From NCBI RefSeq assembly GCF_039542035.1, contig NZ_BAABHJ010000020.1, forward strand, positions 124,001 through 188,000: DNA of 64,000 nucleotides, read 5' to 3'. The stretch's first letter is position 1. Each line of letters opens with the position of its first letter. This DNA is from Actinoallomurus liliacearum (lineage in GTDB: Bacteria > Actinomycetota > Actinomycetes > Streptosporangiales > Streptosporangiaceae). The notes beneath the pieces are model-generated. The model ran no database searches, was not told where the DNA came from, and was given only the letters and a program-made list of their open reading frames with translations. Shown one piece after another: positions 49,985 to 58,915 of this stretch. The position numbers and the translations under genes were made by a program.

Positions 49985-51352
49985 ATGGAATGCCCGGCGT
50001 GCGGGAGCGATGTGCCCTCAGGCCGGTCCGCCTGCCCGCGGTGCGGAACGCCACTCCCGTCGGCGGGAGAACGCCTCGGCCCGGGCCCGTACTCCGCCGA
50101 TGGAGCACCGAAGGGTCCCCAGGCCGGGTCGTCCAACCCGCGGACCGAGCCACTCCCCGTCCCGGCATGGGACGCGGACGAGGAGCGGCCCTGGAGCGCG
50201 CCGCCGGACCTCCCGCCGGCCGCCGGCGCGGGTGAGACGCCGCCCGACTCCGGCAACGCCACGCAGATTTTGGGCCCTCCGGGCGCGGACCCGATGCCGC
50301 CCGAGCCTCCCCCCGCCCCCTGGAACCTCGGCGCTCCGGCGGCGGACCCCATGCCGCCCTCGAGCGGCTGGAGCCCCGGTGCTCCGGCGGACCCCGTACC
50401 GCCCGCCGCCCCCTGGAACCCCGGCGCCCCGGCGGCGGACCCCATGCCGCCCCCCGCGCCCTGGAACCTCGGCGCTCCGGCGGCGGACCCCATACCGCCC
50501 GAGCCGCCTTCGACCGGCTGGGACCCCGGCCCGCCGGGAGCGGGCCCGATGCCGTTCGAGGCTCCCCCGGCCCCCTGGAGCCCCGGCCCTGCGGGGACCG
50601 GTCCGACGCCGCACAAGTCGCCCGTCGGACAGGCCGCCGGACAGGCCGCCGGACAGCCCTTCGGCGGTCCGGCGCCAGGCCTCGCGCCGCCCGGATACCA
50701 GCCGAACGGCTGGGACCAGGGCATTCCACCGGCCGCCGGGGAGACCACGGGGGCATCGACCGACGCCGACCGGAAGAAGAAGCGGACGATACTGCTGGCC
50801 GGCGGGATCGCCGCGGCGGTCGTGGTCGTCGGCGGTCTCGTCTACGTCCTGACCCAGGGATCCTCGGGAGGCGGAACGCCGACCTCCCGGTCGACGGCGA
50901 ACACCGACACGGCCGCGCAGCAGGCCGCCGCCGTCGACAAGATCCTGGGGTCCGGTCAGGCGGCCCGCGGGCACCTGCCGTCCCGCCTGCGGACGTGCGA
51001 CGACGTCTCCGCGGGCGTCGCCGGATTCCAGCAGGTCGTACAGGACCGGCAGCAGGAGGTCACCCAGACGAAGGCGCTCAAGCTCGACCGGCTGCCGAAC
51101 GGCTCCCGTCTCCGCCAGTCGATGCTCGCGGCCTACCAGAGCTCGCTCGAGGCCGATCAGGCGTACCTCGGGTGGGCGCGGAAGGTCCGGGCACGGAACT
51201 GCGGCGGCAGGATCGCCCCACTGGTGGCGCCGTACCATGACGCCCTGACCGCCAACGACAAGGCCGGCCCCGCCAAGCGCAGGGTGGTCGCCCTGTGGAA
51301 GCCCATCGCCTCCGCCCACGGCCTGCCCGCCTACGCGTGGAACCGCCTCTGA
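49985..51352 (+). CDS. Zinc-ribbon, proline-rich single-pass membrane protein
   Basis: The 455-residue protein opens with a zinc ribbon (CPACGS then CPRCGT, residues 3-23). A 230-residue Pro/Ala/Gly linker built from repeats of PWNLGAPAADPMPP type follows, then one transmembrane helix (about 262-284, LLAGGIAAAVVVVGGLVYVL) and a helical extracytoplasmic domain with three cysteines. The layout, with ribbon inside and globular domain outside, is common in actinobacteria; the role is unknown. ATG 49985 has aggaaggga upstream; a much longer in-frame reading from 49763 lacks conserved features. Confidence 0.85.
   Translation: MECPACGSDVPSGRSACPRCGTPLPSAGERLGPGPYSADGAPKGPQAGSSNPRTEPLPVPAWDADEERPWSAPPDLPPAAGAGETPPDSGNATQILGPPGADPMPPEPPPAPWNLGAPAADPMPPSSGWSPGAPADPVPPAAPWNPGAPAADPMPPPAPWNLGAPAADPIPPEPPSTGWDPGPPGAGPMPFEAPPAPWSPGPAGTGPTPHKSPVGQAAGQAAGQPFGGPAPGLAPPGYQPNGWDQGIPPAAGETTGASTDADRKKKRTILLAGGIAAAVVVVGGLVYVLTQGSSGGGTPTSRSTANTDTAAQQAAAVDKILGSGQAARGHLPSRLRTCDDVSAGVAGFQQVVQDRQQEVTQTKALKLDRLPNGSRLRQSMLAAYQSSLEADQAYLGWARKVRARNCGGRIAPLVAPYHDALTANDKAGPAKRRVVALWKPIASAHGLPAYAWNRL
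50290..50600. repeat. Degenerate repeats coding the Pro-rich linker
   Basis: Irregular units of about 36-60 bp encode PWNxGAPAADPMPP-like peptides about seven times. Unit borders vary, so slippage or recombination is likely. Confidence 0.7.
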
Positions 51353-51374
51353 CCGACCGTCCCACGGACGCGAA

Positions 51375-51413
51375 GAGTCCCGGGCATCGGAAGCCTCATG
51401 ATGCCCGGGACTC
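51375..51413. terminator. Bidirectional terminator
   Basis: Perfect 14-bp arms (gagtcccgggcatc 51375-51388 and its complement 51400-51413) with an 11-nt loop separate the convergent zinc-ribbon and collagen-like genes. Confidence 0.85.
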
Positions 51414-51454
51414 GTGATCACGGCGATGGGCCATGACCGCGGTCGGCTCGCGAC

Positions 51455-52405
51455 CTATCGGTCCAGGATCGCGATCCTGTGCTGCCGCGAGGGCATGAGC
51501 CCCATGCGGAAGGCGGCCGTGCCGAGGTCGATCGGCGCTCCGCAGGTGAACGCCGGGTTGTTCCTGCAGGAGGACTGGAGGACGTCACCGTTGGTGCCGC
51601 GGACGGTGACGTGCACGTTGTTACCCATGGTCGTCACCGTCACGCAACTCGGCACGAAGCCCGGATGCCCGGTGGTGAACACGCTGGTGAAGTTCGCCCA
51701 GGCGCCGGGCGTGGGTGTCGGCGTCAGGTCGACCTGCTGAATGAAGAGCTGCCCGTTCTGGGTCTGCGCGACGGTCTTCGTGTTGCCCTGGACCGTCGAG
51801 TCGATGCAGGGACCAGAGGCGCCCGCGGGACCGGTCGGGCCTGTGGGACCCGTCGGACCGGTTCTACCGTTTTCGCCGTTTTCACCGCGCGGACCGGTCG
51901 GGCCCGTGGGACCCGTCGGACCGGTTCTACCGTTTTCGCCGTTTTCACCGCGCGGACCGGTTGGGCCCGTGGGACCCGTCGGACCGGTTCTACCGTTTTC
52001 GCCGCGAGGACCAGTCGGGCCCGTGGCGCCGCGATTGCCCTTACGACCCTTGTGGCCCCGGAGTCCACGCGGACCTTCGGGACCTTCCTCGCCTCGGAGG
52101 CCGGGCTGGTTCTCGCCGCCCTTGACTATCGCCTTTGGCCCCCCTCTCCCCGAACCTCCGCCGAGAGCGTCGCCGAAGTTCTCCCAGCAGCTGATGTCTG
52201 AGTCCCCGCAGAAGTCGAAGGCCGAGAGGTTCGCCGACCGCATGGAGGACGATCCCGGCATGATGCGCTCGGCATCGGCCGACGCGGGCAACGCCACCGC
52301 GACGCCCAGGCCACCGACTGCCGCGGCGGCCGCCAGAGGTACGACACGCGACCGCGTCCTGCCGCGAGCCGCGCCGTGTTTCCCGTAACGAGTCAATTTG
52401 GACAC
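51455..52405 (-). CDS. Secreted collagen-like protein
   Basis: The 316-residue exported protein has a signal peptide (about 20-44, with basic N terminus). A short cysteine-containing segment precedes about 35 uninterrupted Gly-X-Y triplets (residues about 100-195, GPTGPTGPTGPRGENGEN type), and a C-terminal globular beta domain with three cysteines follows. The triplet run predicts a triple helix, and the terminal domain is probably the trimerisation or head module. A charged Glu-Asn-Gly triplet in each repeat is distinctive. No anchor is present. The start is ATG 52405. Confidence 0.9.
   Translation of the reverse strand: MSKLTRYGKHGAARGRTRSRVVPLAAAAAVGGLGVAVALPASADAERIMPGSSSMRSANLSAFDFCGDSDISCWENFGDALGGGSGRGGPKAIVKGGENQPGLRGEEGPEGPRGLRGHKGRKGNRGATGPTGPRGENGRTGPTGPTGPTGPRGENGENGRTGPTGPTGPTGPRGENGENGRTGPTGPTGPTGPAGASGPCIDSTVQGNTKTVAQTQNGQLFIQQVDLTPTPTPGAWANFTSVFTTGHPGFVPSCVTVTTMGNNVHVTVRGTNGDVLQSSCRNNPAFTCGAPIDLGTAAFRMGLMPSRQHRIAILDR
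51828..52007. repeat. 63-bp tandem repeats in collagen-like gene
   Basis: Two 63-bp units (51828-51890 and 51891-51953), identical but for one base, and a third shortened by 9 bp (51954-52007) each encode seven Gly-X-Y triplets. Near identity points to recent duplication or conversion. Confidence 0.92.
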
Positions 52406-52708
52406 CTATAACAAGTCGAGAAGGCTGGATTTCGGATTGACCGAAGATTGCGCGATGTGAATACCCCGCAGCTCATCGCCTGACGCGCTTGGTAGTTAAT
52501 GATCGAGCAAGGCTCATTCTGCACAGAACGGCGATCGCGGCCTTTGACTCAGGGCCGCACGAATTACGGCTTAGGCGGCGCGTAACGGATGACACCGGCC
52601 TAAGCCAGGTCACTCCCGTTCACCCCGACTTCAGCACGGGGAGCACGTCAACGACAAACCGGAAATGTTCGCCGTCAATACCCTGAATAATGCGGTTCCG
52701 CTCCATCG
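52406..52708. other. Intergenic region with lower GC
   Basis: No gene is seen in these 303 bases. The region is clearly poorer in G+C than its surroundings and has the collagen-gene promoter at its left end. An inverted repeat (ggcttaggc / gcctaagcc near 52570 and 52601) lies midway and could end the glycosyltransferase transcript. Confidence 0.5.
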
Positions 52709-54445
52709 TCATAGGCGGCGCCAGGCGACCCAGTTTCCGGAATCGGTCCAATGCACCGAGACGGGCGCGAAGCCCGGTGGAGCGGCGGGCCAGCTGGTCT
52801 GCGGTGCCTGGTGCGGGTCCCAGGGCACGATGACCAGCGTCAGGCCCTGCGGCAGTGTCCGCGGATTGAGGCGGTCGATCGGTTGCAGGTGGCTTTGGAC
52901 CTGGAACGCCTGAGAGACCCAGACACGCCAGCTCATGTCCCGGTAGTCGATCCCGACGCGGTCATCGGGACGGAGCGCGGCGCCGGCCAGGCTGCTCGCG
53001 TTGTAGAGGGTGTCGGCCCAGTGGCGTGCGTCCCGGTCGACGGCCACGGTCACGACCGCCAGGTCCGCGGCGACGCCGAGGGCGACCAGGGCGCGCACGA
53101 CCTTGCGCCCCTTGGCGAGGACCACGATCAGCAGCGACAGCAGTACGACCGCCGTGACCCACCAGAACCTCAGGCGATCCCAGCTCCACGTCAGCGCGCT
53201 CATCTCCGGGAAGTCCAGGGACAGAAAGAAGGCATGCGTGAGGCGGCCCCCCGCGTGCAGCAACACCACCAGGGCACTGGCCAGCGTCAGACCGGCCGTG
53301 ACCAGCACCGCCTTCACGACGCCGATCCGGGTGGCGCGTACGACGAGGGCGGCCCCGGCCAGGAACAACGCGGGAGCCAGACAGCCGAGGTACCGGCCGT
53401 ACGCCAGGTTCGCGACGGTCCCCTCGTCCGGCGTCGCGGCCGAGGTCGCCAGCGCGATGCCGGCCACCGTCACCAGGGTCAGCACCGCCGTCGCCCGCGT
53501 CGCGAGCGGCGTGCTCTGGCGGAGCGCGGCCAGCGCCGCGGCCACCAGGCCGACGCCGGCCAGGCCCCAGGTCGAGGCGATGAGGTACCAGATCTTCCCC
53601 GCCGCCAGCCCGAACGTCCAGCCCAGTCCACTCGAGGTGGTCAGCCGCTCGACCAGCAACGAGCCCAGTGGCAGGGCGCCGCCGGGGTAGATCTCCGCAC
53701 GCACCCAGGAGTTCAGCACCCAGCCGGCCACCACGCCGGCGACCAGCGTCACCGCGGCCACCCCCACATCGCGCCCGGGGAGCCGGCGGCGCGCGAGCAT
53801 GACGGCCAGCAGCCCCGCGTGCGCGATGACCACGATGAGGCCGCGGGTGTGCGCGCTGTAGCAGTAGGCGGCGAGCGCGCTCGCGGCCACCCCCCATCCC
53901 GGGCCCCTCCGGGCGATCCACGAGTGGACGCACAGCAGCCAGGTGAGCATCGCCAACGGGAGTACCGCATCACTCATCGCGTACTGCCCGTAATAGACCA
54001 CCGACGGCAGGGACGCGGTCACCATCGCCAGCAGGTAGGCCCGTCCCCGAGGGAGCCCGAGCCGGCGCAGCGCCACGTGGGCGGGTGCCAGCAGAGTCGC
54101 GCCGATCAGCGCATTGATCACCAGGACGATCCGGTAGATGGTCAGCGAGTCGTCGCTCAACCAGTACGCCGGGCTGATCAGCAGCGGATAGCCGGCTTGA
54201 TAAAACGTCCGCCCGGACAGGTCACTCGACGCGCCGCCGGCCAAAAGTCGCGCCGCCAGCAGATACCCCGACTCATCCGGGATCACGATCGGAAAGTCGT
54301 GGAAAGCGGCCAAAATCATCCGGATCGCCACCTGCGCCAGCCACCCGCCGCATACCGCGGCCGGCCACCAGCGCATTCGGCTCTTGATTCGGATCGTCGG
54401 CACGTGCACCGATTCTTGCGGTTCCGTCCTCCCGAGCAAGCCCAT
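52709..54445 (-). CDS. Polytopic GT-C-type glycosyltransferase-like protein
   Basis: The 578-residue protein has about twelve hydrophobic segments and an early luminal acidic motif (IPDESGYLLAARLL, near residue 55). This is the place where GT-C enzymes of the ArnT/PMT type have their catalytic Asp-Glu. A soluble C-terminal part of about 100 residues follows. It probably moves a sugar from a polyprenyl carrier to a protein or envelope glycan. Its neighbour, the collagen-like protein, could be a target, but this is conjecture. ATG 54445 is the longest start; an ATG about 23 codons later is possible. Confidence 0.78.
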   Translation of the reverse strand: MGLLGRTEPQESVHVPTIRIKSRMRWWPAAVCGGWLAQVAIRMILAAFHDFPIVIPDESGYLLAARLLAGGASSDLSGRTFYQAGYPLLISPAYWLSDDSLTIYRIVLVINALIGATLLAPAHVALRRLGLPRGRAYLLAMVTASLPSVVYYGQYAMSDAVLPLAMLTWLLCVHSWIARRGPGWGVAASALAAYCYSAHTRGLIVVIAHAGLLAVMLARRRLPGRDVGVAAVTLVAGVVAGWVLNSWVRAEIYPGGALPLGSLLVERLTTSSGLGWTFGLAAGKIWYLIASTWGLAGVGLVAAALAALRQSTPLATRATAVLTLVTVAGIALATSAATPDEGTVANLAYGRYLGCLAPALFLAGAALVVRATRIGVVKAVLVTAGLTLASALVVLLHAGGRLTHAFFLSLDFPEMSALTWSWDRLRFWWVTAVVLLSLLIVVLAKGRKVVRALVALGVAADLAVVTVAVDRDARHWADTLYNASSLAGAALRPDDRVGIDYRDMSWRVWVSQAFQVQSHLQPIDRLNPRTLPQGLTLVIVPWDPHQAPQTSWPAAPPGFAPVSVHWTDSGNWVAWRRL

Positions 54446-54610
54446 GTCGTCTCCCCCGAAAACCGACCTGTCGCATATTCCGACCCCGGCCGGCGAGCCT
54501 GCGGTAATAGATCAACGACAAAAGCTAACCGAGCCTCGTCGCACCCTCACCGGCGAGACGAGAAAAACGCGTGCCCGCACGAAGCAAAGAAGTCTCCGCC
54601 CGCGCACGTC

Positions 54611-54643
54611 ACCGGCCCGCAGCGCGGGGCGCTGCGGGCCGGT
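54611..54643 (-). terminator. Terminator after 54659-54874 gene
   Basis: Perfect 13-bp arms (54611-54623 with 54631-54643) and a 7-nt loop lie 15 bp after the stop codon of the small minus-strand gene. Confidence 0.8.
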
Positions 54644-54658
54644 GGTTCGGCGCGGTCG

Positions 54659-54874
54659 TCAGGGGGTGGCCCGGTCCACCGCCTCCCGTGCACCCAGCCG
54701 CTCGATGCGCCGCCGCGCGCGCTCGATGTTCTCCGGCGTGGGGTCCCGGCCCTCGGCCATCGCCAGGTCCTCGGGGTCCACCGGCGTCTCGGAGCCCGTC
54801 CGCAGGTCGGGGCGGCGCCGTTCCGGCCCCTCGGTGCGGCGGCGCGGTTCGGCCCCCTCGGTGCGCTCGGACAT
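54659..54874 (-). CDS. Small charged hypothetical protein
   Basis: The 71-residue protein is rich in Arg, Glu and Pro, with no hydrophobic core at the N terminus and a short predicted helix at the end (ENIERARRRIERLGAREAV). It is probably largely disordered. It follows the ChaB-like gene by 28 bp and precedes a strong terminator, so it is likely the last gene of that operon. ATG 54874 has gaggaga upstream. No function can be given. Confidence 0.65.
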   Translation of the reverse strand: MSERTEGAEPRRRTEGPERRRPDLRTGSETPVDPEDLAMAEGRDPTPENIERARRRIERLGAREAVDRATP

Positions 54875-54902
54875 CGTCGTCTCCTCTCAGCCGTCTCCCG
54901 TG

Positions 54903-55334
54903 TCAGCTCTTCGAGCGGGCCTTCGCCGTCTTGCGGTCGTTGGCCTTCTCCAGCGCGTCGACGAGCTCCCTCTTGCTCATGTTCGAGCGGCCGAAGATGT
55001 CCATCCTCTTGGCGAGGTCGTACAAGTGCTCCTTGGACGCGTTCATGTCGACGCCGCCCGCGCTCTTGCGCGACGTGTCGCGGCCGCCCTTGGACTGCGG
55101 GTCGGAGGGCCCCTTGGCGCCCTTGTTCTTCGGCTCCCAATGGTCGCCCACCTTCTCGTGGGTGTGCTTCAGCGCGCCGTACGCGACCCGGTGCGCGCGC
55201 TCTCCCTCGCCGTACTCCTCGACCGCCGAGTCGTGGGCCTTGGCGAAGGTCCGCTGCGCCTTGGCGTCCGAACGCTTGATGGTGTCGGGCAGCTCGCTCT
55301 TCTTGGCCGTTCCCTTCTTGGTCGTCTTGGGCAT
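54903..55334 (-). CDS. ChaB-like protein with Rho_N/SAP-like tail
   Basis: The 143-residue protein has a ChaB-like domain over about 10-75 (LPDTIKRSDAKAQRTFAKAHDSAVEEY is its core, given here as LPDTIKRSDAKAQ at residues 15-27). A basic linker and a C-terminal helix-extended-helix of SAP/Rho_N type follow (SKEHLYDLAKRMDIFGRSNM). Together these suggest nucleic-acid binding. ATG 55334 has gggagga upstream; a longer reading to 55376 has no support. Confidence 0.8.
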   Translation of the reverse strand: MPKTTKKGTAKKSELPDTIKRSDAKAQRTFAKAHDSAVEEYGEGERAHRVAYGALKHTHEKVGDHWEPKNKGAKGPSDPQSKGGRDTSRKSAGGVDMNASKEHLYDLAKRMDIFGRSNMSKRELVDALEKANDRKTAKARSKS

Positions 55335-55546
55335 CTCTCGCTCCTCCCGGTACGAAGGTCGAACGCCTTCGGCCATACCCCGAGGTACGCCGTCACACCT
55401 GCCGGCCCGGCTGAAGCAGCTCCGCCCGGGCCGCGTCAGCCTGCTTTCCCCTCAAAGGCAGATGAAACGGAACCCGGTAGGCGACAGCCGCTCTGGGTAG
55501 GCCCCTCACCTGGACATCGAGGGATCACCGAACGGAGGAGTGACGG

Positions 55547-56077
55547 GTGCGGAGGCTGCGCCGGGTCGACGAGCGCGTGATGCGGGCGATGACGTCCCTG
55601 GGCTGCAGGGCACTGGACGAGGTCATGCCGCGGGCCTCACGCGCCGCCGACCAACTGCTCGTGTGGTGGCTGATCGCCGCCGCGCTGCGGGTCGGCGGCG
55701 ACCCGCGGTCACGGCGCGCCGCCGTACGCGCGGCGCTGGCGATGTCCGTGGCGGGGACGCTCGCCAACGGGGTGCGGATCTTCGTCTTCGACCGGGAGCG
55801 CCCTCCGAAGACGCTGGGCGGCCGGCGGCCGGGGCGGGTCCCCGACTCGCCGGGGTTCCCGTCGGGGCACAGCGCGGGCGCGGCGGCCTTCGCCACGGCG
55901 CTGGTGTGCGAGGCGCCGTGGCGCGTGAGTGTTCCGGTCGCGGCGCTGGCCTCCCTGGTCGCCTACTCGCGTGTCTACATCGGCGCGCACTATCCCGGGG
56001 ACGTGGCGGCCGGGGCCGCCACGGGGGTCGCGGTCGCCCTGGCCCTGCGCGGCCTCCCCATCGCCGGCGACTCGTGA
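55547..56077 (+). CDS. PAP2-family membrane phosphatase
   Basis: The 176-residue protein has the three phosphatase motifs: KxxxxxxRP-like (DRERPPKTLGGRRPGR), PSGHS (near 106) and SRVYIGAHYPGDV (near 140-152), with hydrophobic helices between. It dephosphorylates a lipid phosphate such as undecaprenyl pyrophosphate or phosphatidate. The start is GTG 55547 with acggaggag 6 bases upstream. Confidence 0.9.
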   Translation: MRRLRRVDERVMRAMTSLGCRALDEVMPRASRAADQLLVWWLIAAALRVGGDPRSRRAAVRAALAMSVAGTLANGVRIFVFDRERPPKTLGGRRPGRVPDSPGFPSGHSAGAAAFATALVCEAPWRVSVPVAALASLVAYSRVYIGAHYPGDVAAGAATGVAVALALRGLPIAGDS

Positions 56078-56123
56078 TGGCCGCCTCCCGCGTGACGGCC
56101 GCCGATGGGGTGAGAATGAGCGC

Positions 56124-57515
56124 ATGGGCAGGGTCGCGTACGGCATCGCACTGGTCGTCCTCACCGCCGCGACGGCGTGCGGTTCCGGTGGCGAGTCCCG
56201 GGCGGACAGCGCTTCACCCCCTCCCGGCGGATCCGCCGCGACCTCCTCCGCCCCCGTACGCACGGCCGGGTCGTGGCCGACATACCACGGCGCGAACGAC
56301 CGGGCGGGGTTCGCCGCCGGCTTCCCCGCGCCGAGCGCGCTCGGCGACGCGTGGACGGCGAGGCTCGACGGGGCGGTGTACGGACAGCCGATCGTCGTGA
56401 ACGGCACGGCGTACGTCGGCACGGAGAACGACACCGTCTACGCGCTGGACCTCGCGACGGGGCGGCAGGTCTGGCAGCGGCGCCTCGGCACACCCGTACC
56501 CCGGTCGGCGCTCCCGTGCGGGAACATCGACCCGCTCGGAATAACGGGGACCCCGGCGTACGACCCGGGCACCCGCACGGTGTTCGTCGCCACCGAGACG
56601 ACCGGTGGGCGGCACACCCTCGTCGCGCTGAACGCCGCGGACGGACGCGTGCGGTTCACGCGGGGCCTCGACGTCGTGGCCGGCCGGGACCCCACGGCGG
56701 AGCAGCAGCGCGGCGCGCTCGCGGTCGCGGGCGGCCGGGTGTACGTCCCGTTCGGCGGGCTCGCCGGCGACTGCGGGAACTACGTCGGCTACGTCGCCGC
56801 CGCGCGCACCGACGGCGGGAAGGAGGTCGCGTCCTACGTGGTTCCGACCCGCCGGATGGGGGGCATGTGGGCGCCCTCCGGCCCGGCCGTCGTCCCGTCC
56901 GGCGACGTCTACGTCGCCGTCGGGAACGGCGCGAGCCTGAGCGGAGCCTACGACGGCAGCGACTCGGTGCTGCGGCTCTCCGCCGACCTGTCCCGCCGCC
57001 TGTCGTACTTCGCGCCGAAGAACTGGGGCTCGGAGAACAGCGAGGACCAGGATCTCGGCTCGACCGGCCCGCTGCCGCTGCCCGGCGACCGGGTGCTGAT
57101 CGCGGGGAAGACGGGCGACATCTATCTGCTCGACGGTCGTGACCTCGGCGGCGTCGGCGGCCAGCGCGCCTCCCTGCACGGGTGCGTCGCCTTCGGCGGC
57201 ATGGCCCGGAACGGATCCTCGGTCTACCTGCCCTGCGAGGAGGGCCTGCAGCGCGTGGACGTCACCGGGGGCAGCGGGCTGCGCCGCGTCTGGCGTGCGC
57301 CGGGCAATGTCAAAGGCTCACCGGTGGTCGGCGGCGGCGCGGTGTGGACCCTCGACACCGGCGCCGGTGTGCTGCACGCCCTGTCCGAGTCCGACGGGCG
57401 TTCGCTCGCGGCGCGGCGGATCGGGGAGGTCAGCCGGTTCGCCTCGCCGACCCTCGCCGGGTCGCTGGTCCTCGTCCCCACGATGCGGGGCGTCACCGCC
57501 ATCAGCGTCCGCTGA
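56124..57515 (+). CDS. PQQ-type beta-propeller lipoprotein
   Basis: The 463-residue protein begins with a lipoprotein signal (VVLTAATAC, cysteine at about 19). A Ser/Pro linker and a quinoprotein-like propeller follow (repeated VYALDLATGRQVW-type blades). It has no catalytic residues of PQQ dehydrogenases that I can identify, so it is likely a binding or scaffold protein like BamB. It follows the PAP2 gene by 46 bp. ATG 56124 places the signal at the N terminus. Confidence 0.85.
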   Translation: MGRVAYGIALVVLTAATACGSGGESRADSASPPPGGSAATSSAPVRTAGSWPTYHGANDRAGFAAGFPAPSALGDAWTARLDGAVYGQPIVVNGTAYVGTENDTVYALDLATGRQVWQRRLGTPVPRSALPCGNIDPLGITGTPAYDPGTRTVFVATETTGGRHTLVALNAADGRVRFTRGLDVVAGRDPTAEQQRGALAVAGGRVYVPFGGLAGDCGNYVGYVAAARTDGGKEVASYVVPTRRMGGMWAPSGPAVVPSGDVYVAVGNGASLSGAYDGSDSVLRLSADLSRRLSYFAPKNWGSENSEDQDLGSTGPLPLPGDRVLIAGKTGDIYLLDGRDLGGVGGQRASLHGCVAFGGMARNGSSVYLPCEEGLQRVDVTGGSGLRRVWRAPGNVKGSPVVGGGAVWTLDTGAGVLHALSESDGRSLAARRIGEVSRFASPTLAGSLVLVPTMRGVTAISVR

Positions 57516-57628
57516 TCCGCCGTCACGGATCAAACCTTGGTCCAGACCGGTGCCGTAACCGTCATTTCGGCACCGCATGAATCAGACGAAACGCTTCACT
57601 CAGCGACAAGCCGGGTAATCAAGCGATC

Positions 57629-58756
57629 ATGCGCACCGCCATCTTGGACGTCGGGTCCAATGCCGCCCATCTCAAGGTCGTCGACCTCGTCCCCGGCGGG
57701 CCCATACGTACGGTCGTCTCCGTCAAGGAGCCGACGCGACTGGCCAGGGCGGTCCTGGCCGACGGCCGGCTCGGGCGGGCGGAGACCGACCGGGTGGTGG
57801 CGTCGGTGGCGGCGACCGCCGATGAAGCCGCGCGGATGGGCGCGGCCGAGTTGATCCCCTTCGTGACGTCCGCGATCCGCGACGCGCCCAACCGGGAGGA
57901 GGTCCTCGACCGGGTCGCCGCGGAGACGGGCGTGGAACTGGGCTTCCTGGCCGGCTCCGACGAGGCCCGCCTGACCTTCCTGGCCGTGCGCGCGTGGTAC
58001 GGCTGGTCCGTCGGACCGGTCGTGCTGGCCGACATCGGCGGCGGCTCCATGGAGATCGCCACGGGCGACGGCGCGGAGGCCGACGCGGCGCTGTCGATGC
58101 CGCTCGGCGCCGGCCGGCTGACCCGTGAGCACCTGACCGGCGACCCACCGGACCGGCGGCAGCTCGAACGGCTCCGCGCGCACGTCGCGGACCGGCTGGC
58201 CGCGTACGGCGTCGACCGGCTGACCGACGGGTCCTCCGGCCACCACGCGGTGGCCACCTCGAAGATCTTCACCCAGCTCGCCAAGCTCTCCGGAGGCCGG
58301 AGCGCGGACGGCCGCCGGGTCCTGGAGCGTACGGCCCTGCGGCGGCGGATCGCCGGCCTGGCGGCGCTGACGGCCGAGGAGCGCGCGCGGCTCAGAGGCG
58401 TCTCCCGCGCTCGCGCCCGCCACATCCTGGCCGGCGCCGTCGTCGCCGACGAGATCATGACCGCCCTCGGGGTACGCCGCCTGGAGATCTGCCCCTGGGC
58501 GCTGCGGGAGGGAATCGCGCTGCGCAGGATGCGATGGCTCGAGGCGGAGGCCGACCAGGCGAGCGACATCGAGCACCTCGTACGGCCGCTGCCCGGAGAC
58601 CGGCTGAGAGCGGGCCCTGGGCGGGACAAGGACGAGGGCCCCTCCGGGACGTCGCCCGGTGGGGCCCTCGATGTGTGTACCGGTGTGCGGGTCGCCTCTC
58701 GGCGAAAGGCACAACGCGGCTCCAGCCGAACGGTATTCCGCGAAGGCGATAGGTGA
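57629..58756 (+). CDS. Ppx/GppA-type exopolyphosphatase-like protein
   Basis: The protein has the actin-like ATPase fold of exopolyphosphatases and pppGpp hydrolases, with phosphate-1 motif DVGSNAAHLKVVDL (7-20) and phosphate-2 motif DIGGGSMEI near residue 136. Homology ends near residue 325 (REGIALRRMRWLEAEA). The remaining 50 residues are low-complexity and cross a strong terminator hairpin (58633-58670), so the tail is probably recent read-through sequence. It is the smaller Ppx paralogue type common in actinobacteria; which phosphate it cleaves is not clear. Confidence 0.9.
   Translation: MRTAILDVGSNAAHLKVVDLVPGGPIRTVVSVKEPTRLARAVLADGRLGRAETDRVVASVAATADEAARMGAAELIPFVTSAIRDAPNREEVLDRVAAETGVELGFLAGSDEARLTFLAVRAWYGWSVGPVVLADIGGGSMEIATGDGAEADAALSMPLGAGRLTREHLTGDPPDRRQLERLRAHVADRLAAYGVDRLTDGSSGHHAVATSKIFTQLAKLSGGRSADGRRVLERTALRRRIAGLAALTAEERARLRGVSRARARHILAGAVVADEIMTALGVRRLEICPWALREGIALRRMRWLEAEADQASDIEHLVRPLPGDRLRAGPGRDKDEGPSGTSPGGALDVCTGVRVASRRKAQRGSSRTVFREGDR
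58633..58670 (+). terminator. Terminator-like hairpin inside the 3' end of the ppx-like gene
   Basis: Arms cgagggcccc (58633-58642) and ggggccctcg (58661-58670) are perfect, with an extra 5-bp inner stem. The hairpin lies within the annotated reading frame, about 90 bases before its stop codon. Confidence 0.7.
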
Positions 58757-58915
58757 GGCCCGGGGACACCAGGCACACCGGCCACGCCAGGTGTAACAGA
58801 AGCCGGGGGACGGGTTGTTCCCGCCCGCGCCATGAACTTTCCGCACGGCGGATCGGTGCTCGACCCGGCATGCCCACCATGAGACCGGTGGCCGCCGCGG
58901 GTGGTCGCGCGCCGC

